Source of the DNA: Gnetum montanum
Taxonomy: Eukaryota; Streptophyta; Gnetopsida; Gnetales; Gnetaceae
Length of the DNA stretch: 64,000 nt
NCBI GenBank assembly: GCA_015680685.1
Contig: MNCI01028288.1
Span: 133,073-197,072 of the forward strand
Direction of reading: 5' to 3'
Shown here: in pieces, positions 54,810 through 64,000 of the stretch
Position numbering within the stretch: position 1 is the first letter of the stretch
Layout of the letters: each line of letters begins with the position of its first letter
Made by a program: the position numbers and the translations under genes
Notes under the pieces: generated by a model
Told to the model about the DNA's origin: nothing
What the model saw: the letters and a program-made list of their open reading frames with translations, nothing else
The model's database searches: none

Positions 54810-54945
54810 GGTTATCTTAGTAGTAAGATTCTTGGCTTGGCAACCCTAGGTCACAAGTTCGATTCTACTAAACATTGAGTTATAAATATAGAGAAAAAAA
54901 ACTACCTAAAAGGAATTCTAACGTAAGTAAAAAAATTAATTTCAG
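54810..54945 (+). mobile_element. tRNA-derived SINE copy 4, best-preserved head
   Basis: GGTTATCTTAGTAGTAAGAT and ACAAGTTCGATTCTACTA give clear pol III A-box and B-box positions about 35 bases apart. The body is truncated after AAAAGGAATTCTAACG. Confidence 0.65.
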
Positions 54946-55953
54946 TTTTGTGACATCCTCCTTGGATGTCATGACAAATGTCAAATATATGTTATATTAG
55001 ACATTATGCATAAGAAGGCAATATACCAAACGTCAAATATATGTAACATTCAACATTATGCGTAAAGAAAGTAACAAGAAAGATGCAGAAAGAGAAAGAA
55101 AAGAAAAGAATGCTTTATTGGTATAGACTAGTGTATCTAGATCATGTTTTAAGAGTGTTCCTTGGGGTTGTTTGCATTTGACATCTATCCGTTAAAGGCA
55201 ATTCAGCACTGCCACCATGGTTAGGCCCATTACTGGCCAAAAGAGATGGCCAATCCACTTCTTGTCTTGCTTCACTTAGCTCTCATGACTTGCCTATACC
55301 AACTCTGCTACTCTATGCTAGCATGACCTCTAAGCTTGGCTATAAATGCCTTAGGTTAAACCTTCAAAGGTTACCTCAAAAGACATGTCTGTTATTACAA
55401 TTCACCATGTCGAGTCTCAATTACTACCCTTTCGGGTCTTTTTACGATGACAATAACACTTGTTATGAAGAGGCACCATCTTTGTTATGCAACAGCATCA
55501 TTTGGGAATGGGGACATGACAAATTTTAATATTTCATATCATTTGTTTGCTAACCTTAGGTTAATGAAATTAAAATTCAAATTGAAACCAAGGTTTTATT
55601 ATGTCAATAAAAGTTACTTCGAAGTTAACTATGAGTCGCATTAGGCTCACACCCTATGAACAACTAGTAACAAGTTGCACCTAGCCACAGTTGTTGGCCC
55701 AAAACTACAAAATAACACCAAATGACTCCCTAACTCTACCAATGGACTTCCTACAATTGATACTATTCTCTAAGATAGAAAATTACAACATGGAATGGAC
55801 AGGTATTCTTACACTAGTGATTTCACCCTTCTAAGAGTGAACTTGTAAACAAAGATTTTGAGGTAGAAGTGATATCCCAATTAACCAATTGGATCTCATG
55901 CACTCATACAATATCATTTGCATTTTAATCATCCTAATGAAGCAAATAGGCAT
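54946..55953. other. no gene seen
   Basis: AT-rich sequence between the SINE pieces and the Copia-type LTR cluster. Frames of 79 and 65 codons (55,290 and 55,447) overlap and show no domain. Confidence 0.4.
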
Positions 55954-57217
55954 TGTTTGTTCTACCATGCATTTCAAATATTTATACTTCACTCATTCTA
56001 CATGTCCATGTTGTTGTTTTTATATAAAACAAATATATAATTCCAATAAGCCAATGTTTATATATGGAAGAGTAGCAAAGTCAAGTAGAAGGATGGGGAC
56101 AAAAGGCAAAAGGCAAGTGTCAAATTTCAAGAGAACTCAAAGAAAGTGAAGATAAAATAGCTGTTTTGTAAAATAGGGACCAAATCCATGTAAAATGTAT
56201 TTAAATTCTTATGTCATATAGGACAAGATAGGAAATCACATTTTTTTTCAAAAGGATTGATGGGAAAATGTGATAAATAATGGCCACAATATCATGCTTA
56301 TTCCATTTTGAATTCATTTTCCATAAAAATAGGTTTGTCCCCATTATATACCATTATGGTCTTATCATTTGGCTATAAATATGTAGGCAAAATATGATTA
56401 TAAGATAGGCTACAACAAGATTGCATATACTACAAAATTATTCGACTTCATCAATTTTGTCAACATTACATCATCATCACTTCACCAATTTTTATTTATC
56501 AAGAATTCATCCATCATTATTATTCATCATTCAACAATCATCAACAGTTTTCTTAATTTATCTCATCATCAATTATATCATCAAAGTATTTTCATCAAAT
56601 TTATTGTAGTTCATGTTTAACGTTATGTCTAGAAGATCAAAGGTCATTTAAGTGGGATAAATCAATTTCCCCAACAAAATCAAATCTATCAAACCAATTA
56701 TTCATCATAGGTTGTCCAATAGTTTGAGGCAACTTTAACCAATTTGGTGTTTTTTCAAATTTGACTATAGAATCTTCAAAAATTCAAGATTGTCATATTG
56801 ACCATGACTCATGGTTAGGTTGTGGTATTGCAAGTTTACAGGCCATGAGTTCACCAAGACTCATGATATTGTAGAAATCAAAATTTCAAAGACCATGCCC
56901 TGTGGTCAACTCATGGTATCAACTGTGCTTCATGGTTGCTTCAAATTGTCAACAATGAGCCATGGCCACCTCGTGGAATAGATTTCACTTAAGGTAAATT
57001 CACCATGACTCATGGTATTTAAAAATTCAAAGTTCTTGACCATTATATTAGACCATGAATCATGATACCCTTGTGGTACACTCATAGTAGCCTAAGTTTT
57101 CAAAATTTCATTGATTTTTCACAAACCACAACTTGTGGTGAATCAAATTTCAATCATTTTCATCAATTTTGATAGAATTTGAAAGTTAACTTCAAGATAT
57201 TTATTCTCCAAATAACA
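55954..57217 (+). mobile_element. 5' LTR of a Copia-type element (family C)
   Basis: It starts TGTTTGTTCTACC and ends AATAACA, 1,264 bp. TATA box TATAAAT near 56,374. Aligns with 57,745-61,041 (+) and, inverted, with 62,040-62,950. The last 400 bp (about 56,790-57,150) carry repeated ACCATGACTCATGGT-like dyads. A primer-like site (TTAATATTAGAG at 57,219) follows. Confidence 0.75.
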
Positions 57218-57245
57218 ATTAATATTAGAGTCAAAGGTTGAAGCC

Positions 57246-57425
57246 ATGGAAGATCTAAACAAGAGTTTTCCAAGATGCTCTATTATTTTTGATGAGACTC
57301 AAATTTTCAAATTATGGCTAAGATTGACAGATGTGTTATTAGGTTACAATGATGTTTGGGACATTGTGAACAAAGGTAGTAAAATACTAAAAACATTGAA
57401 CAAGAATTTGAAGAGCAATTTCTAA
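57246..57425 (+). pseudogene. Copia gag N-terminus, truncated
   Basis: The 59-codon frame MEDLNKSFPRCSIIFDETQI is followed by FKLWLRLTDVLLGYNDVWDI, the F-x-W...DVWDIV block typical of Copia capsid starts. It ends at TAA, and the rest (to 57,720) decays into Lys/Gln-rich remnants. Only about 530 bp lie between the two LTRs, so nearly the whole coding region has been deleted. Confidence 0.7.
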
Positions 57426-58385
57426 AAAGTCATCAAAAAAGAGGATTTGACAAAAGGTATCATGTGTAATTCAGTTTGAAAAAAAAATAAAAATCAAAAA
57501 TTCAATTTCAAGCATGAAGACTTACAAAGAAATGTGACAATATCTACAATAGACACACCAAGATAAGAAGGGCATAGCTGAAAATTAAGAAAAATCAAAA
57601 GATTCAAAAAATCAAGGTAGGCAAAATCATATTAAAGAAACAAAAAGGCAAGCAAGACATGAAGAAATATACGAGAATTATCAAAATCAAAATTTAATTA
57701 AGAAGTAATCATAATAAATACAAATTGTATCCTAAAGAAGGGATTGTTCATTCTAGCATGCACTTTGAACACTCATACTTCACTCATTCTACATGCTCAT
57801 GTTGTGTTTTTCAAATAAAATAAAGAAATAATTTCAATAAGCCAAATTTCAAAGCAATAGAAGGCCATATTTATACATTGAAGAGTAGCAAAGTCAAGTA
57901 GAAGGATGGAGATAGAAGGCAAAAGTCAAATTTTGAAAGTCAAAGTCCAAGATCAAAGATTAAGTGAAGATAAAATAACTTTTTTGTAATATAAGGACCA
58001 AATCCATGTAAAATATATTTAAATTCTTATGTCAGGATAATATATGAAATCACATTTATTTTTCTTTTTAAAAAAGATTGATGGGTGGATGTGATAAATA
58101 ATGGTTCTAATATCTCATGTCTATTTAATTTTCAGCCCATTTTTCATGAAAGCAAGTTTGTCCTATCATATACCATTATGGACCTATCATTTGGCTATAA
58201 ATATGTGGGAAAAATATGATTATAAAATAAGCTACATCAATAAGATTACATGTATTACAAAATTATTCTAATTCATCAATTTTGTCAACATTTCATGAAT
58301 TATCATCACTTCACTAATTTTTATTCATCAAGAATTAATACATCATTTTTATTCACTATTCAACAATTATTAACAGTCACCAATA

Positions 58386-60655
58386 TGTTACTAAATCATA
58401 CACTTTGAAAAATGTTACATCCAAAATATTCATGGCATAAAATTTATACATAAAATGTTACATGCAAATATTAATAAAAAAATAGGGAAAACAACTTGTA
58501 GAAGGGAGTAAGTGAGAAATAGGGGAAATACACAAGAAAGTAACTTCATTCAATTTTCAAGTCAGATCAGAGAAATTGCAAAAACAAAACAAAAACTTAT
58601 AAGAAAAACTCACAAATTAGTTGCTTCTAGCATAGCAACCCTTATACAGGAGACCGTACACTCTCAACTCACTCTCCATAACCAACCCAAGATGGATTTA
58701 AATAGTCAGATCTAAGGTTATAATAATGAAATTAACCAATAGTTAACTCAAATATGTTTTCACTTTTTCTTTTACAACAAGTTTTAGATATCTTAACTCT
58801 TCTATTCATATTTTTAGAAAATTCTAAAACTAAATAAACAGTAAAAGAGAAAAATGAAGTTCAATACAAGTTAACTATAGATTTTGTCTTCATATCTCTA
58901 ACAATCTCCCACTTGAATACAAATCACTCATATTGTTGAAAAACAAGCTAGAACTTCATCAATCAATACATCATGCTTTCCTCAACATGCAAATAAATCA
59001 TAGGTGTGCACGCAACCATTCAAGTAGCATCTATACATGAAACATCCTAACACACCAAGCCTCCTCAAGCTAAAATAACACGAGATAGCATTACACAAAC
59101 ACTAACAAATACTATCTAAAAAAAAATAAAAAAAATAAAATAACAGATGCTAACACGAAACTTGGACAAAAATAAACTAATATACAACTCCTACTTATTG
59201 CTACTAGTTATGATCTTGATAGAATAACCATAATTAAAAAATCATATTATCAAATGTTAATTACGTTTTACACAAAGTTCACTTTTCTAAAAGACTTAGA
59301 TTTATTAGGAATGCTATCATTAACCTTTAAAAGTGGGTAGTCTCTATGCACATGTCCAACCATTCTATAGTGCCATGATCTTGATCTCCATCTCTATTGC
59401 CTCTATTCAAGATGAAAAGCTCTATTTGATGATGAACCCCAATTTGATGATAAACCTTGATTAGTTGAACGCCTAATTTCTTCAACCAAAATAACATCTA
59501 CAACCTCATTAAAATCCAATACACACAAAGTATTGCTACATAAAGTTATTATCATATTATCTAAAGATTCAAGTAATGAACTAAGAAATGTCAAACCTTT
59601 ATCTTTGTTACATATTATTCTTCCAACTATAGCCATTTGGGAAAGAACGGTATTAAAATGTTATAGATAAGATTGCATGGATTCGTTCATCTCTGGTTTT
59701 AAACTATGCAATTTCCTATGTAAGATGAAACAATTTGTTACAGTCTTTAATTGATACAAGGATTCTAACTAGCACCACAAACCATATGCAGTTGTTTCTT
59801 CTTGCACATTAATAAGAATGGAATCCTCTAAACACCATGAAATTATTGCTAGAGCTTTTTGATCCAATCTATTCCATTCATTAACAAGAACAGATGTAGG
59901 TCTTACACTTGATCCTTGGATATGCAATTTAAGATCTTGATCATACAACATATCTTCCATTTTGATCTTTCAAAGCTTGGAATTTTGACCATCAAATTTT
60001 TCTACCAAAAACAATCTTGTCTTGAATATCCTGCACAACTTACACAGAGAGCTTCCACTAAAAATAGAAAAACAATCTAAAAATCCATGCTACCTTGTAA
60101 TATTGTTTGTGCTCAATCAATAACAAACATTGCATAACTTTAACCTCCAATACCATTGTTACCAATTCATACATTGTGAAAAAGTTACTTCCAAAATATT
60201 CACAACATGAACATTATACATAAAATGTTATACACAAATATTAATAAAATAACAAGGAAAAACAACATGCAAAAGAGAGTGAGGGAGAAACAAGGAAAAT
60301 ACTCATGAAAGAAACTTCATTCAGTTTTCAAGTCAAATTTTAGAGATTACAAACAAAACTCACAAGACAAACTTACAAATTAGTTGCTTCCATCACAACA
60401 ACCCTTATATAGGAGATCATACACTCTCAACTTACTACCCATAACTAACTTAAGATATATTTAAATAACCAGATCCAGGGTTACAATAATGAAATAAATC
60501 GATAATTAACTCAAACATGTCTTTTACAATAATTTTTAGATATCTTAACTCTTCTATTTATATTTTTAGAAAATTCTAAAACTAAACAAACAGTAGAAGA
60601 GAAAAGTGAAGTTCAACATAGGTTAACTATAGATTTTATCTTCATATCTCTAACA
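58386..60655 (-). mobile_element. 2.27-kb gag-only Copia element, minus strand
   Basis: LTRs 58,386-58,903 and 60,157-60,655 (about 500-518 bp, TGTTAC...TAACA) are flanked by CAATA (58,381-58,385) and CAACA (60,656-60,660), a target duplication with one transition. The minus-strand primer site TGGTATTGGAGG lies at 60,144-60,155 and the polypurine tract near 58,904-58,916. The 1.25-kb interior has gag but no polymerase. Confidence 0.85.
59340..59963 (-). pseudogene. Copia gag (UBN2-type), broken
   Basis: On the minus strand: MEDMLYDQDLKLHI, WNRLDQKALAIISWCLEDSI, TAYGLWC-stop-LESLYQLKTV, MNESMQSYL-stop-HFNTVLSQM and LLESLDNMIITL. These are all landmarks of Copia gag polyprotein. The zinc knuckle at the end (SWHYRMVGHVHRDYPLLK) has lost its Cys residues. 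Two or more stops; inactive. Confidence 0.85.
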
Positions 60656-61619
60656 CAACATTCTTATTAATAATTATTCAATTTATCTCATCATCAATCA
60701 TATCATGCAAGTATTTTCATCAAATTTATTGCAATTTAGGTTTTTCATTGTGTCTAGAAGATTAAGGATCATTTAAGTGGGATCAATTAATTTCCCCCAA
60801 AAAATCAAACTTATTCTTCATCATAAGTAATTTAGTAACTCGAGGTGACTCCAACAAATCAAATGTTGTTCAAATATAACTTTAAAATTGTTAGAAATTC
60901 AAGATTTTCATATTAACCATGACTCATGGTCAAGTTGTGTTATTATAGGTTTACGGATCATGAATTTACCATGACTCATGGTATTGCAGAAATCAAATTT
61001 TCAAAGAACATGACTCATGGTCAACTCGTGATGTCAACTATTACATCCCTTCTGAAGACATTGGGTATGATAGTATGATTATGGTTTATATCTTATGTGC
61101 ATGGTCTTGGTAGGTTATCAAGGACAACTTAGTTTGTTATGATTACACTTTATATGCTAAGATGCTTTAGTCTTTATGTTATGATTATTTTGTCTTTACA
61201 TGCTTAACTAACATGATCATGTACGCTAGTCATGTGTGACATGTTAGAAAAGTGATGTGGTTGGTAAGGATGTTGGATTGAGGTATAATAGCATCTATTT
61301 AGTATGTATTTATGCTTTATGTGTGATTTTGGTATTTATGCATTTGAATTGTAGCATTGTGTTGCATGATGCTTAGATGTGATTTTAGCATGTGAATGTG
61401 TAGAGCATTTGATATGGATCTAATAGTTTCAAAAAAATTTTGATTTGGAGTCCCATTGTACTTGTTATGGGCATTAGTTAAGGAGGAAATTAAAAAAAAT
61501 ATACTTATCAAAATGTTTTCTTTAAAAAAATAAATAATTCAAAAATTAAATAAATCAGTTTTCCCATGGCACGTGACATGCATAACAAACCTTAAAACAA
61601 AGAGTTAGACTAAGGAACA

Positions 61620-62036
61620 TGGTAAACTTCAATTATACATAATACCTTATTGTTTGAGAGTCTAACTATGCAATTTTCTACATCTCCTATGTTAAGAAAA
61701 TTACCATCATCAATTTTAATGTTACGAATCCTTTGTGGTTTGTAGTTGAGAAGATATTTCTTGTAGAAAGTCATGTGATTAGAGACCCATTGTCAATTAT
61801 CCATATATCTTAATTAATTGTACTAACAACCTTTAGATAAGAACGGTTACCTTGATCAATGTTTTCTTTCCTCTTCATTTGTTGTTGAAGGTAGATTTCG
61901 TGTCCTAATTTTTTCAATAGTCTTCATACGTGTCTTCTCTTACTATAGAATCTACATAGAGGAATTAGATTTCTTTTATTGTAGTTCTATCTTCTTCTAT
62001 TAGAATAAATTTTTCTCTAAACCTCACTCTAATACC
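61620..62036 (-). pseudogene. Copia 5' coding remnant with protease-like block
   Basis: On the minus strand a primer site (TGGTATTAGAG, about 62,023-62,033) is followed by about 400 bp of gag/protease remnants in shifting frames, including WIIDNGS and HMTFYKKYLLNYKP, which recall the Copia protease D-x-G and HMT motifs, and KIDDGNFLNIGDVENC. The element's other coding parts are not found. Confidence 0.6.
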
Positions 62037-62039
62037 AAT

Positions 62040-62950
62040 TGTAGATTTTTTAAATGTAAAAAAATTCAATAAGAATTTTTGACTTTGCAGATTTCTGGTA
62101 GCCAAATGTATCGAATGATGTGGGCAGCCCAACTAAGAAAAATTGAATTCTTTTAATTTTTTAGTTATGATTTCTTCATGATCCAAATGATTTTTAAACT
62201 AATCTTAGACTTGTTGGAAAGCTCATTCTATAATCTATAAGCTTGTGAAATTTCAAATCAATTAGAATTTATTTAATGATTCAAATTTGTCCTAAAGAAT
62301 GAATCTTGAATAAAACTATTTAATGTTTAGAATGGAAGCTAGTTATTTGTATGATGAGTATCTTTGAGATCCAAGAGAATTATAAAGTGAGTGAACACTT
62401 AATACAAATCTCTTTTAACAATCTACCTACCTATAAAATTTGGAACTAATTTGAGTTGACCTGATGGTTGAAATCTGTTACACAAAATTAGCCCTAAATG
62501 TGATTGTTCAACTTCTTGGGTTAATGAATTGGTGAATATGATGAATGATGAAAGTTATTAGAGTGGAATATTTCATAGCATAAACTATCTTATTATTATA
62601 GCATCAAATTGTCTCAATGGCATCAATGTCATCTCTTACAAATATGATTTGCCCACATATTTATAGGGAAAGGATGAGACCATAATAGAATATGATGGGA
62701 CAAGTCTATTTTCATGGAAAATTGGGCTTGAAATTCAAGACATAAGAGATTTGGGGCCATTATCTAATTGCATCCTCCCATCAATCTTTTAATAAAATAT
62801 AAAATCAATTTATCTTTTTATTTGATGTAATGAAAAGTACAAATTTCACTTTTTTCTCTCTTGTTTATCTTATTGGACACATGGGGCATGACACACTTGT
62901 GAATCAAGTCAAATAGTTTGTTCCTCCTCTCACTTGTGTTTGAACAATGA
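62040..62950 (-). mobile_element. family-C LTR, third copy, minus strand
   Basis: It begins TGTAGATTTTTTAAATG beside the minus-strand primer site. Reversed, its middle matches the family-C LTR (GATTGATGGGA, CTTGTCCCATCATAT, CTATAAATATGTGGGC near 62,650). The right border is estimated. Sequence 62,951-64,000 shows no gene that I can identify. Confidence 0.6.
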
Positions 62951-64000
62951 AGTGTCTGTTTCTTGCACTTTTTTCTAGAGCCTCAACAGATGCATAAAGG
63001 TCCTTGCTACATGGTGTGTGCAAGTCCTTTACCAAATGAAGCCTATAACAGTAAGCACAAGTTGATCGTAAAGGGACCATGAGCTTCAATAGTTTGTAGT
63101 TGAGACCATAAGGGTGACACTAGATTATCATGAGCTCTTGCCTATGATTTGTACTACACTTTAAATTAACTATGAATGGACCGTGGATCAAGTGAAGAAG
63201 CCATGCCCATTGCAATATGTCGAGACCATGTCATAACCTATCTACTAATCACAATGATTATAAGTTATGTGAGTCCATCGAGAGTGGACTATGACTAGTA
63301 ACAACTTGTACTAATTTAAAAAAATTAAAATAGAGATGAGCACTAGTCAAAGTGCAAGGATGGCATGACTTAGGTACGACCTAGGTCTAGCATGTTGAAG
63401 ATGTAAGAAGGATGTGATGGTAGTGCAAGTGCTTTAAATAGAGGCTTTTATACTATAAACAAACTATCACTTACTCTTAGTCATAGTGGACCAACACTAA
63501 GATCATGCTATAATAAATTTAGCTATCAAATGGAGCCTTAGAAGGCTCAAACTAGTACTTAGGCAAAACTAGAAAAAGTTTTCTAAGTGTTGATGATGTT
63601 GATAGTAACATCAACATCACTTATCCATGTTCCTAGGCATGCTTAATTACAAGATTAAACTTGCCTATTTTGAGCTCCAAATGATCTCTAAGCATACTTA
63701 ACTTAATTCTAAAGTTATATTTGGTAATACTAACCTTATAAATATAGGATGAAAATCCATATTTCGAGGCTATTTTCTTGAAATCTAGAGCACCTTTTAA
63801 GATTTCAAATGATCAAGAGTATGTGTAAAAAATATTCTAACATCTCTCATGTGCTCCACAACCACTATAGCTCCTCCAAGCTCCAATACTAATGCTAAAA
63901 CAACGTCAATGTCACTCAAGCATCATCTGTGTTACCACTTTAAGCATAGTTTATTTTTCAACATCAGCATTAGTCTCTAGAGTTAGAATTTTTTGAGCTC

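Larger units (their letters stand above)
57745..61041 (+). mobile_element. 3' LTR of the family-C element, split by a nested Copia element
   Basis: A purine tract (AAAGAAGGGAT) precedes TGTTCATTCTAGC at 57,745. The LTR continues to 58,385, is interrupted by the insertion 58,386-60,655, and resumes at 60,661 with the matching sequence (TTATCTCATCATCAAT, GTGTCTAGAAGAT). It is truncated near 61,041, before the expected right end. Sequence 61,042-61,600 is unclassified. Confidence 0.75.

Noticed and set aside
54810-54880. functional tRNA gene
   Set aside because: A and B boxes are present but the acceptor and anticodon stems do not pair, and a SINE body follows.

Overview
This is a plant nuclear window with one recognisable host gene buried in transposable elements. 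The spliced gene, the giant repeat-filled intron and the many old, nested plant retroelements suggest a seed plant with a very large, slowly purged genome. A gymnosperm is my best guess, inferred from architecture only.

Host gene: eight coding exons on the + strand (14,895-52,237) join in frame into a 523-residue protein. It has a Ser/Thr/Pro-rich N-terminus, a C4HC3 RING-CH (RINGv) finger and four hydrophobic segments, so it is a membrane-anchored MARCH-like E3 ubiquitin ligase candidate. Introns 2, 3, 5, 6 and 7 are 106-191 bp and intron 1 is 2.9 kb, but intron 4, between the RING exon and the first membrane exon, is 32,138 bp.

Left flank (1-13,000): built almost entirely from one Athila-like Ty3/gypsy LTR family (LTR about 815-900 bp, termini TGATG...CATCA, tRNA-Asp-like primer site, GATATC palindromes upstream of a TATA box). 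Two 5' halves (LTR + gag) face each other as a roughly 2.4-kb-armed inverted repeat (589-6,406). Next comes an LTR relic (about 7,072-12,470) into which further LTRs of the same family and a 2,031-bp element of another kind were inserted one inside another. Several insertions keep their 5-bp target duplications.

Intron 4 (19,213-51,350): an old L1-type LINE, interrupted by a SINE and by a second, longer L1-type LINE; a possible orphan coding exon; a low-coding LTR element (31,004 to about 46,620) that contains a 9,946-bp gypsy element with perfect ATGAG duplications, gag and protease but no visible reverse transcriptase, which in turn holds a short poly(A)-tailed insertion; a suspicious 181-bp perfect inverted repeat tied to single Ns; and a deleted RTE-type LINE on the minus strand.

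Right flank (52,240-64,000): tRNA-derived SINE pieces, then a cluster of Copia-type LTRs with remnants of gag and protease, one of them interrupted by a 2.27-kb gag-only Copia element. No rRNA, tRNA gene, CRISPR or prokaryotic feature was seen. No second intact host gene was found.
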